Positions 1 to 9,020 of a stretch of DNA of 64,000 nt are shown one piece after another (within the stretch, counting starts at the first letter, position 1; every line of letters begins with the position of its first letter). The stretch lies in contig NZ_CP071057.1 in assembly GCF_017161425.1 (NCBI RefSeq), forward strand, positions 1,550,001 through 1,614,000. The letters are read 5' to 3'. The position numbers and the translations under genes were made by a program. Origin of the DNA: Marinicauda algicola (GTDB lineage: Bacteria > Pseudomonadota > Alphaproteobacteria > Caulobacterales > Maricaulaceae). The notes under the pieces are model-generated. The model saw only the letters and a program-made list of their open reading frames with translations, had not been told where the DNA came from and did not search any database.

Positions 1-948
1 GCGACGCCCGCCTTCGCCATCCCCGAGATCGCCCCGGCCTCGATCCCCGACATGATCGCCGTGGTCCCGCTCGGCGTGCTCGCCGCCGGCGTGGCGATCC
101 CCTTCGTGATCGGCACGGTGCGCGGCACGCGCCTCGTCGCGGACCAGGCCGGGCGGCTGAGCTGGCCGCTCTGGGCCCTGCCTCCGATCGGCGGGCTGGT
201 GGTCGGGCTGATCGGCGCCTTCGTGCCGGAAATCCTCGGCGTCGGCTACGAGGCGACGGCCAAGGCGCTCGCCGGGGGCTATGGCGTCGGCCTCCTCGTC
301 GGGCTGATCCTGGTGAAGATCGCGGCCACCGTGATCACCCTCTCCTTCCGCTTCGGGGGCGGCGTGTTCTCACCCTCGCTCTATCTCGGCGCCATGCTCG
401 GCGCGGCCTATGGCGCTCTGGTGGTGGGCCTGCTCGGCGAGGACAGTTCCGGTGTCGCCTTCTTCGCCGTGGTGGGCATGGGCGCGGTCTCCGGCGCGGT
501 GCTCGGCGCGCCGTTGTCCACCACGCTGATCGTGTTCGAGCTGACGGCGAGCTACGAGGCCTCGATCGCGCTCCTCGTCGCGGTCTCGCTCGCCACCGTG
601 ATCACCACGACGGTGACCAAGGGCAGCTTCTTCCACAAGCAGGTGGAGCGCCACGGCTATGACCTCACCAAGGGCAATGCCCGGGTCATCCTCCAGACCA
701 TCCGAGCGCGCGACATCATGACCCCGGTGGGCAAAAACGAGCGCCTCGGCGAGATGGACGAGCCCCATGTCTACGAGGACGACTATCTCGGCCGCGTCAT
801 GGGCTTCTTCTCGGCGGAAAAACTGGACGGCGCCCCGGTGCGCACCCGCTCGGGCGAGCAGCCGATCGTGGGCTATATCTCGAAGGCGGACGCACATGCC
901 GCCTATGCGCGCGCGCTGCAGACCGCGCACGAGGAGGAGCATCGCTAG
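1..948 (+). CDS. ClC-type chloride channel/antiporter, C-terminal part
   Basis: The reading frame is open from base 1, so the 5' part lies outside the window; 315 residues are visible. The fragment is strongly hydrophobic and carries the ClC anion-selectivity motif GGVFSP near visible residue 120, followed by SLYLGAMLGAAYG. A later GAVSGAVLGAPLS segment is also typical of the family. The last 80 residues (IRARDIMTP onward, ending in VGYISKADAHAAYARA) look like a cytoplasmic CBS-type region. ClC proteins move chloride, often in exchange for protons, across the inner membrane. Whether this one is a channel or an antiporter cannot be decided because the gating glutamate region is not fully visible. 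Confidence 0.9.
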   Translation, partial: ATPAFAIPEIAPASIPDMIAVVPLGVLAAGVAIPFVIGTVRGTRLVADQAGRLSWPLWALPPIGGLVVGLIGAFVPEILGVGYEATAKALAGGYGVGLLVGLILVKIAATVITLSFRFGGGVFSPSLYLGAMLGAAYGALVVGLLGEDSSGVAFFAVVGMGAVSGAVLGAPLSTTLIVFELTASYEASIALLVAVSLATVITTTVTKGSFFHKQVERHGYDLTKGNARVILQTIRARDIMTPVGKNERLGEMDEPHVYEDDYLGRVMGFFSAEKLDGAPVRTRSGEQPIVGYISKADAHAAYARALQTAHEEEHR

Positions 949-960
949 GAGCGCGCAGGA

Positions 961-2472
961 TCACTGCCCGTCCATCTCCCGGACGAAGCCGTAAACAGCG
1001 TTCGATCGCTCCGGCCCGGCCTCGACATAGGCGGCCTTCGCCTGCGCCAGGCCGTCGCCCGCGAAACCCGCCACCGTCCGCTGCGAATCCGGCAGACGGT
1101 AGAGGGCCGCGCTGTTCTCACCGAATATCCTGGTCTTTAGCGCCCCCTGGCCCGAGCCCAGTGCCGGCAGGCTGAAGCGCTCCTGCAGGTCCTCGGCGAC
1201 CTCGATTCGCCGGAACGCCTCGATCTGCCACTGCGGCGAGCCCCACCAGACCGAGTCGCTGCCCCAGAGCACCCTGTCCTCCCCGAGCCCCTTGACCAGG
1301 ATCGCCATCAGCGCGGCGGCGAGGCGCGGCTCGGTAATCGCGCCCTGACCGAAGGACGTGCCCACGTCGGCATAGACGTTCGATACGCCGAAGCGGGCCG
1401 GGATGTCGGCGAGATCGGACACCCAGTTCATCCGGCCCGTCTCCTCGAAGCGCTGCTTGAAGGCGGGATCAAACAACACGACCGGCTGGAGCGCGGCGTG
1501 ATAGATCACGAAGTTCAGCTGCTGCCAGTCGCGGGCGGCCTTGCCGACGTCGTCTACGATGGCGTGGCGCCAGAGATCGGGGATCACGTCGGCGTAATTG
1601 CCCGGAACCAGGCCCTTGTGGATGCACACCGTCGTGATGCCGGCCTGCGCGAACCGCTCAAAAGCGGGATAGACGAGGTCCTCGTCATCGAGCCGCCAGG
1701 GGTGCCTGGAGTGCGGCGTGAGCGGATCGCCGATCGTGTAGCCCTTCCACGACAGCGGCCGGTGAATCGCGATCGCCTCCTCGATCTGGTCCCGCCATCC
1801 CGGGGCTCCGGGATGGAAGGCACACTGCTTGAACAACCGCTGGCTCCCGGTCGCCGCATTGAAGCGGTCGACATCGGTGGAAATCTGGGCGTTGGAGAGA
1901 AATACCTTGGAGGGATCGTCCGAGGTCGCAGTGGTCACGATCCCCGCCGTGGTGTCGGAGTCAAAGAAGACCTCCTTGATGAAGTTCCCGAACTTGACGT
2001 CCTCGAAGGTGGGCGGGCGGGCATCGGCCGCAAGTGCACCCATCGCGCGCGCGGCATTGCGGAAGCCGAGGATGCCCGGCCAGGCGTAGTCGTCGTGGAC
2101 GAAGTGCAGATGGCCGTCGAAGATGTACTGGTCCCGGTAGAGCAGCGCTCGCTCCGCGGCGGAGTCGGGGTCGGCGTACTCGTCCTGGGCGACGGCATAA
2201 TTCGACCCGAAGACGGAGTTGAGCGCGGCGAAGGCCGCGGCCATCCCCAGCGATGAGCGCAGGAAGTCGCGCCGGCCGAGGCCGAGCTGCGGAGCGAAGA
2301 TCTCGGCGAGGCGGCCGAGTTCGACCTGGACCGCAGCCTGCTGCCGGCTTTGGGGCGGTGGCGTGTACTCTCCGTTGGAGACGATCCGCGCCGGGATGGG
2401 CGAGTCGGCCTCCGTCGTCTCCGCCAGACGGGTACGGACCGTCTTGTCGAGCTTGACCCAGTCGTGACTCAT
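961..2472 (-). CDS. Tat-exported amidohydrolase family protein
   Basis: A 503-residue protein. I start it at the ATG at 2472, which has a GAGGAGG ribosome site six bases upstream, rather than at the ATG at 2490. Residues 67-74 read RRDFLRSS and are followed by a hydrophobic stretch ending AVAQ near residue 96, a twin-arginine export signal preceded by an unusually long 66-residue N-terminal region. The mature part has a HxH metal pair (GHLHFV, H121/H123), later histidines in VCIHKG and IYHAAL, and an aspartate in LWGSDSVWWG, as in amidohydrolase_2 TIM barrels. The substrate is unknown. It stands alone, convergent with the ClC gene. Confidence 0.8.
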   Translation of the reverse strand: MSHDWVKLDKTVRTRLAETTEADSPIPARIVSNGEYTPPPQSRQQAAVQVELGRLAEIFAPQLGLGRRDFLRSSLGMAAAFAALNSVFGSNYAVAQDEYADPDSAAERALLYRDQYIFDGHLHFVHDDYAWPGILGFRNAARAMGALAADARPPTFEDVKFGNFIKEVFFDSDTTAGIVTTATSDDPSKVFLSNAQISTDVDRFNAATGSQRLFKQCAFHPGAPGWRDQIEEAIAIHRPLSWKGYTIGDPLTPHSRHPWRLDDEDLVYPAFERFAQAGITTVCIHKGLVPGNYADVIPDLWRHAIVDDVGKAARDWQQLNFVIYHAALQPVVLFDPAFKQRFEETGRMNWVSDLADIPARFGVSNVYADVGTSFGQGAITEPRLAAALMAILVKGLGEDRVLWGSDSVWWGSPQWQIEAFRRIEVAEDLQERFSLPALGSGQGALKTRIFGENSAALYRLPDSQRTVAGFAGDGLAQAKAAYVEAGPERSNAVYGFVREMDGQ

Positions 2473-2637
2473 GGCAGCCTCCTCGCCCATTGGTGAGCGT
2501 CAGATTACAAGGGGCGGCCGGGCTCGCCAGTTACATTCGCGAAAGACTCCCAATCACACCGGGCCCCCTGCCCAGCTCGCTCGGGTGTGCTAGTTTCGTT
2601 CCCGTTCCGAATCGAGAGAAAGAGGGCCCCTCGCCCC

Positions 2638-4938
2638 ATGTCCCTGTCCATTTCCGAGCAGGCCCGGCCGACCCCGCCGGGTGGGCGCGCCCGCTATCTC
2701 GAAGGGCTCAATCCAGAGCAGCGCGCGGCGGTCGAGGCGACCGAGGGCCCGGTGCTGGTGCTCGCCGGCGCGGGTACGGGCAAGACGCGCGTTCTGACGA
2801 CGCGCCTGGCGCACATCCTCGCCACCGGCCGCGCCCGGCCGTTCGAATTGCTGGCGGTGACCTTCACCAACAAGGCCGCGCGCGAGATGAAGCACCGCGT
2901 GGGCCAGCTGATCGGCGAGGCGGTCGAGGGCGTGCCCTGGCTCGGCACCTTCCACTCCGTCGCCGCGCAGATCCTGCGCCGCCACGCCGAGCTGGTGGAG
3001 CTGAAATCGAGCTTCACCATCCTGGACACCGACGACCAGCTGCGCCTCATCAAGCAGATCCTCCAGGCCGAGGGCATCGACGAGAAGCGCTGGACGCCGC
3101 GCCATTTCGGCTCGCTGCTGGACGGCTGGAAAAACAAGGGGCTGACCCCGGAACGGATCCCGGAAGAGGACAAGTGGGCCTTCGCCGACGGCAAGGCGCA
3201 GGACCTCTACCGCCTCTACCAGGAGCGCCTGCAGGTGCTGAACGCCTGCGATTTCGGCGACCTGCTCCTACACAACCTGACGATCTTCAAGCAGAACCCG
3301 GACGTGCTGAAGGACTATCACCGCCGGTTCAAATACCTGCTGGTGGACGAGTACCAGGACACCAATGTCGCGCAGTATCTCTGGCTGCGCCTCTTGGCCC
3401 AGGGTTCGAAGAACATCTGCTGTGTGGGCGATGACGACCAGTCCATCTATGGCTGGCGCGGGGCGGAGGTCGACAACATCCTGCGCTTCGAGACCGATTT
3501 TCCCGGCGCCACGGTGATCCGGCTCGAACGCAATTACCGCTCGACCGAGCACATTCTCGGCGCCGCGTCGGGCCTCATCGCCGCCAACAAGTCGCGCCTC
3601 GGCAAGACGCTGTGGACCGAGGACACCGGCGGGGACAGAGTTCAGGTGCGCGGCCTGTGGGACGGAGAGGCCGAGGCCCGCTTCGTCGCCGACGAGATCG
3701 AGTCCCATGTGCGCGCCGGCGGGTCGCATGCCGACATCGCGGTGCTGGTGCGCGCCTCCTGGCAGATGCGCGCCTTCGAGGACCGCTTCATCATGCTGGG
3801 CCTGCCTTACAAGGTGATCGGCGGCCCGCGCTTCTTCGAGCGCGCCGAGGTGCGCGACGCCCACGCCTACATGCGCCTGGTGCGCTCGCCGGAGGACGAT
3901 CTCGCCTTCGAGCGGGTGGTCAACACCCCCAAGCGCGGCATCGGCGACACCTCGATCCAGAAGCTCGCCCAGGCTGCCCGCTCGGCGCGCGTGCCGATGG
4001 TGGAGGCGGCCCGGCTGATGGTCACCACCGACGAGATCCGCGGCAAGGCGAGGACGGGCCTGCAGCAATTCCTGCGCGATCTCGACCGCTGGCGCGAGCT
4101 GTCCGAAGAGATGCGCCACGACGAGCTCGCCGAGATCGTGCTCGACGAGAGCGGCTACACGGCCATGTGGCGCGAGGACAAGAGCCCGCAGGCGGCCGGA
4201 CGCCTCGACAACCTGAAGGAGCTCGTCCGCTCCATGGGCGAGTTCGACACGCTGGAATCCTATCTCGAGCACGTCGCCCTCGTCACCGATCTCGACCGCG
4301 CCGAGGAGGGCGACGAGGTCTCGCTGATGACGCTGCACGCCGCCAAGGGGCTGGAATTCCCGCTGGTCTTCCTGCCCGGGTGGGAGGAGACGGTGTTCCC
4401 CTCCCAGCGCTCGCTCGACGAGGGCGGCACGGCGAGCCTGGAGGAAGAGCGGCGCCTGGCCTATGTCGGCATCACGCGGGCGCGCGAGCGCGCGGTGATC
4501 AGCTTCACCGCCAACCGGATGATCTTCGGACGCTGGCAGGCGGTGATCCCCTCCCGCTTCATCGACGAGCTTCCCCCCGCCCATGTCGAGGCGAAATCGG
4601 AGACCGGCTATTACGATGCCGGCCCCGGCTTCGAGGGCGTGTCGGAGCCGGCCGACGCCTTCCGCTCCACCTACGAGAGCCCGGGCTGGAAGCGCTTCCA
4701 GGCGGCCCAGGCCTCCGGGAGCCGGCGCGATCCGGGCGTCATCGAGGGCAAGGCCCAGCTCATCGAGAGCGGCGGCATGCACGGGCCGGGCGGCAAGTAC
4801 CGCCCCGGCGACCGCGTCTTCCACCAGAAATTCGGCTACGGCACGGTCAGGCAGGCCGACGGCGCCAAGCTCACCGTCGCCTTCGACAAGGCCGGGACGA
4901 AGAAGGTCGTCGACAGCTTCGTGGGCGACGCGCCTTAG
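2638..4938 (+). CDS. uvrD: UvrD/PcrA-type superfamily 1 DNA helicase
   Basis: A 766-residue 3'-5' DNA helicase used in excision and mismatch repair and replication restart. All SF1A motifs are visible in order: Q-motif GLNPEQRAAV (23-32), Walker A AGAGTGKT (43-50), AVTFTNKAAREM (Ia), DEYQDTN (II), GDDDQSIYGWRGA (III), RLERNYRS (IV), LMTLHAAKGLEF (V) and YVGITRARE (VI). The C-terminus has the Tudor-like YRPGDRVFHQKFGYGTV segment found in PcrA/UvrD that contacts RNA polymerase. The ATG at 2638 was chosen because the family homology begins just after it; the ribosome site is weak. Whether it is called uvrD or pcrA is a matter of convention. Confidence 0.95.
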   Translation: MSLSISEQARPTPPGGRARYLEGLNPEQRAAVEATEGPVLVLAGAGTGKTRVLTTRLAHILATGRARPFELLAVTFTNKAAREMKHRVGQLIGEAVEGVPWLGTFHSVAAQILRRHAELVELKSSFTILDTDDQLRLIKQILQAEGIDEKRWTPRHFGSLLDGWKNKGLTPERIPEEDKWAFADGKAQDLYRLYQERLQVLNACDFGDLLLHNLTIFKQNPDVLKDYHRRFKYLLVDEYQDTNVAQYLWLRLLAQGSKNICCVGDDDQSIYGWRGAEVDNILRFETDFPGATVIRLERNYRSTEHILGAASGLIAANKSRLGKTLWTEDTGGDRVQVRGLWDGEAEARFVADEIESHVRAGGSHADIAVLVRASWQMRAFEDRFIMLGLPYKVIGGPRFFERAEVRDAHAYMRLVRSPEDDLAFERVVNTPKRGIGDTSIQKLAQAARSARVPMVEAARLMVTTDEIRGKARTGLQQFLRDLDRWRELSEEMRHDELAEIVLDESGYTAMWREDKSPQAAGRLDNLKELVRSMGEFDTLESYLEHVALVTDLDRAEEGDEVSLMTLHAAKGLEFPLVFLPGWEETVFPSQRSLDEGGTASLEEERRLAYVGITRARERAVISFTANRMIFGRWQAVIPSRFIDELPPAHVEAKSETGYYDAGPGFEGVSEPADAFRSTYESPGWKRFQAAQASGSRRDPGVIEGKAQLIESGGMHGPGGKYRPGDRVFHQKFGYGTVRQADGAKLTVAFDKAGTKKVVDSFVGDAP

Positions 4939-5097
4939 GGCCTGAAGCCGGCGGCGCGCACCAGGACAGTGCGGGAAACCGTAGCCGCCTCCAATCGCTT
5001 ACCCCGAGAGGGCGTTGAGCCCCCTGCGCACCCGCGCGCTTGCCTCGTCGTCCCGCCCGCGCCACCTTGCGCCGCGACCGCTAGCGGGGAGGACCAG

Positions 5098-6183
5098 ATG
5101 CAGGCTGCCGGAACAGAGAGCGAGGCCGCGATCGCGCGGCTGTTTCCCCGGCTGCACGAGCGGCCGGACCTCTATCTCTACGCCTTCGAGCCGATCACCG
5201 GGACGGCCGATCTCATCGTCATGGACGAGGCGGACTACGCCCGGGCGAGCTTTCTCAATCCGGGCATCCTGACCGCGCAGACGCTGGGTGCACGCGTTCC
5301 GCTGTTTCGCGTCATCGAGGCGGCCGAAGCCGCCCCGCGGACGCGGCCCGTGCACTTCATCTTCCACCAAGGCCATACCGGCTCGACCCTGCTCTCGCGC
5401 CTGCTGGACGCGACGGGCAGCACGCTCGGCCTGCGCGAGCCCTGGCCGCTGCTCACCCTTGCCGAGCATCACGATGTGCTGGACACGCCGGAGGCCGTGC
5501 TCTCGCCGGACGCCTATGCGCGCCTGCGCGACGCGCTGCTGGCACTCTGGTCGCGCAGCTTCCGGCCCGGGCAGACGGCCGTGGTCAAGGCGTCCAGCCA
5601 TGGCGAGCGGATCGGGGCCGATCTCCTTGCCGCGGCGCCGGACGCGCGCGCCGTCACGCTGCATCTGCCGCCCGAGCCCTATCTCGCCACGACGCTCGCG
5701 CGGGCCAATGTGCATGCCGACCTCCTAGGCTTCGCGCGCGAGCGCATGCGCCGGCTGGTCGCGATGTTCGGCGAGGTGAGCGAGCCCCTGCACGCGCTGT
5801 CGACCGGCGAGCTTGCCGCGATGGCCTGGCTGGTGGAGCGGGCGAGCCAGCGCGCGATGCTCGACGGCGAGGCCCTCGCCGCCCGCGTGCTCGATCTCGA
5901 TTTCGAGACCCTGCTCGCCGGTCCGGAGGAAACCCTCGCACGGGTCGCGGCCCATTTCGAGCTCGGCGCGGACGCGGCGGCGGTCCGGCGCGCCGTCACG
6001 GGCCCCGTCATGAGCCGCTATTCCAAGGCGCCGGGCCAGAGCTACTCGGCCCGGGTGCGCGCCGAGCGCCTCGATGCCGCGCGCGCCGCGCACGGGACCG
6101 AGATCGCGCGAGGCCTGTCCTGGCTGGAGCGCATGGGCGAGAAAGCGCCCCTCGCCGGGCGCATCGCGTCTGCATTCTTCTGA
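5098..6183 (+). CDS. Sulfotransferase-like P-loop protein
   Basis: 361 residues from an ATG preceded by GGGGAGGA. Around residue 90 it has HFIFHQGHTGSTLLSRLL, which resembles the 5'-phosphosulfate-binding loop of PAPS-dependent sulfotransferases. This is followed by LREPWPL, similar to the segment after the loop in that fold. The late DLDFETLLAGPEETLARVAAHF segment, and RYSKAP near the end, match the C-terminal pattern of these enzymes. No signal peptide is seen, so it is probably cytoplasmic. The acceptor substrate is unknown and no other sulfation gene lies nearby. It could also be a kinase-like P-loop protein of uncharacterised activity. Confidence 0.6.
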   Translation: MQAAGTESEAAIARLFPRLHERPDLYLYAFEPITGTADLIVMDEADYARASFLNPGILTAQTLGARVPLFRVIEAAEAAPRTRPVHFIFHQGHTGSTLLSRLLDATGSTLGLREPWPLLTLAEHHDVLDTPEAVLSPDAYARLRDALLALWSRSFRPGQTAVVKASSHGERIGADLLAAAPDARAVTLHLPPEPYLATTLARANVHADLLGFARERMRRLVAMFGEVSEPLHALSTGELAAMAWLVERASQRAMLDGEALAARVLDLDFETLLAGPEETLARVAAHFELGADAAAVRRAVTGPVMSRYSKAPGQSYSARVRAERLDAARAAHGTEIARGLSWLERMGEKAPLAGRIASAFF

Positions 6184-6272
6184 TCGCGACGGCCTGCCCG
6201 CCTTGTTGGACCGGACCCGCGATATCATCTAAACAGTCTGGATAGGCTTGGTATTGTCAGGGGAGAGCGCTC

Positions 6273-6527
6273 ATGGCGCCGCACTGGACCGGTTTGCTGA
6301 TCGTGGCGATCCTGCTGCTCCTGCTGTTCGGCGGGCGCGGCAAGATTTCCTCCCTCATGGGCGATTTCGCCAAGGGCATCACGGCCTTCCGCAAGGGGCT
6401 GAAGGACGAGGACGCCGACAAGGAGAAGTCCGCCGAGGAGTCCGGCCGCCTGTCGCGCGATAGCGCCACCGGCGAGAGCGAGCGCACGAGCAAGGCCGCC
6501 GGCGAGCGCACGGGCTCGAACTCCTGA
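6273..6527 (+). CDS. tatA: Sec-independent translocase subunit TatA
   Basis: 84 residues with the TatA architecture: a single N-terminal membrane helix (residues 7-19), the hinge [11 protein letters not shown], an amphipathic helix [18 protein letters not shown], and an acidic/basic polar tail. GGGGAGAG precedes the ATG. TatA polymerises to form the pore through which folded proteins with RR signals cross the inner membrane. It is the first gene of a tight tatA-tatB-tatC operon. Likely Tat clients in this window include the amidohydrolase at 961-2472, OpgG and the solute-binding protein at 56095. Confidence 0.95.
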   Translation: MAPHWTGLLIVAILLLLLFGGRGKISSLMGDFAKGITAFRKGLKDEDADKEKSAEESGRLSRDSATGESERTSKAAGERTGSNS

Positions 6528-6556
6528 TCGCCGTCCCGCCTCAGTAAGGAGCGGCC

Positions 6557-7030
6557 ATGAATCCGGGCATCGGCATTCCCGAGCTCATCATCATCGCCAT
6601 CCTCGCCCTCGTCGTCGTGGGGCCGAAGGAGCTGCCGCTGATGATGCGCAAGCTCGGCCGCTTCGTCGGCCAGGCCCGGGCGATGGCGCGCGACTTCCAG
6701 CGCAGTTTCGACGAACTCGGCCGCGAGGCGGAGATGGAGGAGCTCAAGCGCGAGATCCAGGCGCTGAAGAGCGCCAATCCGGTCGGCGACGTGACGCGCG
6801 AGATCAAGGCCGCCGAAGCCGAGCTGCGCGACCTCTCCCATGACCGCCCGCATCCGCGCGCCGGCACGCTGTCGGATGCCGACCGCAAGATCATCGAGGC
6901 CAAGCAGCGCGCCGCGAAGGAGGCCACCGCCAAGGCCGAGGCCGGCGACCGGGAAGAGCGCGCCGTGGCCGAGGAGACCGCGCGCATGCTGCCGCGCGAG
7001 ACCGAAGACAGCCGCGCGAAATCCTCATGA
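6557..7030 (+). CDS. tatB: Sec-independent translocase subunit TatB
   Basis: 157 residues. The N-terminus GIGIPELIIIAILALVVVGPKELP is the TatB membrane helix with the conserved glutamate and the GPKELP hinge. It is followed by an amphipathic helix (MMRKLGRFVGQARAMARDF) and a long charged, Ala/Glu/Lys-rich coiled tail. TatB pairs with TatC as the receptor for twin-arginine signals. It starts 29 bases after tatA with AAGGAG in front, and its stop overlaps the tatC start by ATGA, so TatB and TatC synthesis is probably coupled. Confidence 0.95.
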   Translation: MNPGIGIPELIIIAILALVVVGPKELPLMMRKLGRFVGQARAMARDFQRSFDELGREAEMEELKREIQALKSANPVGDVTREIKAAEAELRDLSHDRPHPRAGTLSDADRKIIEAKQRAAKEATAKAEAGDREERAVAEETARMLPRETEDSRAKSS

Positions 7031-7824
7031 GCGAAACGACCGAAGACGAGATCGAGGCGAGCCGCGCGCCGCTGATGGACCACCTCATCGAGCTGCGCGG
7101 CCGGCTGATCGTGGCGCTGATCGCGATCGCGCTCGGCTTCGCGGTCTGCTTCGTCTTCGCCGAGACGATCTACAACATCCTGCTGGTGCCCTTCGAGGAC
7201 GCCTCGCGGCGGCTGCGCGGGGACGATCTGGAACTCCAGCTCATCTTCACCGCGCCGCTCGAATTCTTCTTCGTGAAGCTGAAGCTCGCCCTGTTCGGCG
7301 CGATCATCGTGGCCTTCCCGGTCATCGCCTACCAGGTCTGGGCCTTCGTGCGTCCGGGCCTGTACAAGAACGAACGCCTCGCCTTCGCGCCCTTCCTCAT
7401 CGCCTCCCCGGTCCTGTTCGCGGCCGGCATGGCGTTCGTCTATTACGTCATCCTGCCCTTCATCATGGGCTTCGCGCTCGGCCAGGAACAGCCGGGCGGC
7501 GACGGGCGCGCGCAGATCCAGCTGCTCACCCGCGTGAGCGAGTATCTCAATCTCGTCACCACGCTGATCCTCGCCTTCGGGGTGAGCTTCCAGCTGCCCG
7601 TCCTGCTCTCCCTGCTCGGCAAGGTGGGCATCCTCACCTCGAAGCAGCTCGTGTCCTGGTGGCGCTTCGCGGTCGTCGGCATCGCGGCGTTTGCCGCCTT
7701 CGTCACCCCGCCCGACCCGATCAGCCAGCTCTTCCTCGGCGCGGCGATGCTGGGCCTGTACGGGCTCTCCATCGTCGCGGTGAAGCTCGTCGAGCCCAGG
7801 GATCGCGAGGACGGCGAGGCCTGA
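7027..7824 (+). CDS. tatC: Sec-independent translocase subunit TatC
   Basis: 265 residues with six hydrophobic segments. The conserved N-terminal block MDHLIELRGRL is visible (residues 19-29), and YQVWAFVRPGLYKNER is the signature loop that recognises the twin arginines. AFVTPPDPISQLFLGAAML is the typical last-helix region. It overlaps tatB by four bases. The gene ends three bases before the convergent membrane-protein gene at 7828, leaving no room for a dedicated terminator. Confidence 0.97.
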   Translation: MSETTEDEIEASRAPLMDHLIELRGRLIVALIAIALGFAVCFVFAETIYNILLVPFEDASRRLRGDDLELQLIFTAPLEFFFVKLKLALFGAIIVAFPVIAYQVWAFVRPGLYKNERLAFAPFLIASPVLFAAGMAFVYYVILPFIMGFALGQEQPGGDGRAQIQLLTRVSEYLNLVTTLILAFGVSFQLPVLLSLLGKVGILTSKQLVSWWRFAVVGIAAFAAFVTPPDPISQLFLGAAMLGLYGLSIVAVKLVEPRDREDGEA

Positions 7825-7827
7825 TCC

Positions 7828-8199
7828 TCAAAGCCCGCAGGTCGGATCGCCCCCGCACACCGCCGAGACGATCGCGAGATAGGCGAGCACCGCGACCGCC
7901 CAGACGACCGGCGGGAAGAAGGCCAGGCGCACCCCTGCCCCCGGCCGGCCCGCGATGAAGACCAGCCAGCCCAAAACGAGTGCGCCGGCCGCGATCCACG
8001 GACCCGCGGTATAGGCGTAGAGGATCGCCTCGATCACGCGCGGGTCGCCCCCGGTTGCGCCCGGCCCGGCGAAGCTCATAACGAACGGCACCTGCAGCCC
8101 GAAGGCGAAGACGCCTACCAGCACAGCGGCCGCGCTTGCCAGCACCATGGAGAATACCGTTAGAAGGGTGTAGCGCCGTTCCTGCCTGATCTCAGCCAT
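7828..8199 (-). CDS. Small membrane protein of unknown function
   Basis: 123 residues with an AGGGAGA ribosome site. After a short charged N-terminus there are three clear hydrophobic helices (about residues 12-34, 58-80 and 90-112), and it ends in CGGDPTCGL with two cysteines. I do not recognise a family. It is divergent from xthA with only 17 bases between the two start codons and convergent with tatC. Confidence 0.65.
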   Translation of the reverse strand: MAEIRQERRYTLLTVFSMVLASAAAVLVGVFAFGLQVPFVMSFAGPGATGGDPRVIEAILYAYTAGPWIAAGALVLGWLVFIAGRPGAGVRLAFFPPVVWAVAVLAYLAIVSAVCGGDPTCGL

Positions 8200-8216
8200 T
8201 ACCGGATCTCCCTGTC

Positions 8217-9020
8217 ATGAGCCTCACCGTCACCTCGTGGAACGTCAACTCGATCAAGGCCCGCCTGCCCAACGTGCTGGAGTGGCTGAAGGAGAACAAG
8301 CCCGATGTGGCCTGCCTCCAGGAATTAAAGTGCCAGGACGAGAACGTCCCGCGCATGGAACTCGAAGATTTGGGCTATAACGTGGAGACGGTGGGCCAGA
8401 AGTCCTACAATGGCGTCGCGCTGCTCTCGCGCTTCGCCATCGAGGAGGTCGCGCTGCGCGCCCTGCCCGCGCTCGACGGCCTCGGCGAGGACGACGATCA
8501 GGCGCGATACATCGAGGCGGTGGTGGCCGCCGGGACGGGGCCGGTGCGCGTGGCCTGCCTCTACGCGCCCAACGGCAATCCGGCGCCGGGACCGAAGTTC
8601 GACTACAAGCTCGCCTGGCTGAAGCGCCTGAACGCGCACGCCGCGAAGCTCCTGAAGCTCGAGGAGCCCGTGATCCTGGCCGGCGACTACAACGTCATCC
8701 CGCGCGATGTGGACGTGCACGAGCCGGAGAAGTGGAAGGAGGACGCGCTCTTCCTGCCAGAAAGCCGCGACGCGCTCTACGCGATCCGCTGGCTCGGCTA
8801 TGCCGATGCGTTCGAACAGGCCGACGGACGCGCCCACCAGTACACGTTCTGGGACTATCAGGGCGGGGCCTGGGCGCGCGGTCACGGCATCCGCATCGAC
8901 CACCTGCTCCTGAGCCCGAAGGCGGCCGACGCGCTCGAAGGCGTGGAGATCGACAAGGCCGCCCGCGGCAAGGAGAAGGCCTCCGACCACGCCCCGATCA
9001 CGGCGACGTTCGAGCTGTGA
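8217..9020 (+). CDS. xthA: Exodeoxyribonuclease III, AP endonuclease
   Basis: 267 residues of the exonuclease III/EEP fold. Visible motifs are SWNVNSIKARL (metal-binding Asn), CLQELKCQD (catalytic Glu), YNGVALLSR, ACLYAPNG, LAGDYNVIPRDVDVH (Asp/Asn pair), and the C-terminal RIDHLLLS and SDHAPI blocks with the general-base histidine. It incises DNA at abasic sites and trims 3' ends in base excision repair. There is no clear ribosome site before the ATG. Its stop codon overlaps the GTG start of the following VOC gene. Confidence 0.95.
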   Translation: MSLTVTSWNVNSIKARLPNVLEWLKENKPDVACLQELKCQDENVPRMELEDLGYNVETVGQKSYNGVALLSRFAIEEVALRALPALDGLGEDDDQARYIEAVVAAGTGPVRVACLYAPNGNPAPGPKFDYKLAWLKRLNAHAAKLLKLEEPVILAGDYNVIPRDVDVHEPEKWKEDALFLPESRDALYAIRWLGYADAFEQADGRAHQYTFWDYQGGAWARGHGIRIDHLLLSPKAADALEGVEIDKAARGKEKASDHAPITATFEL

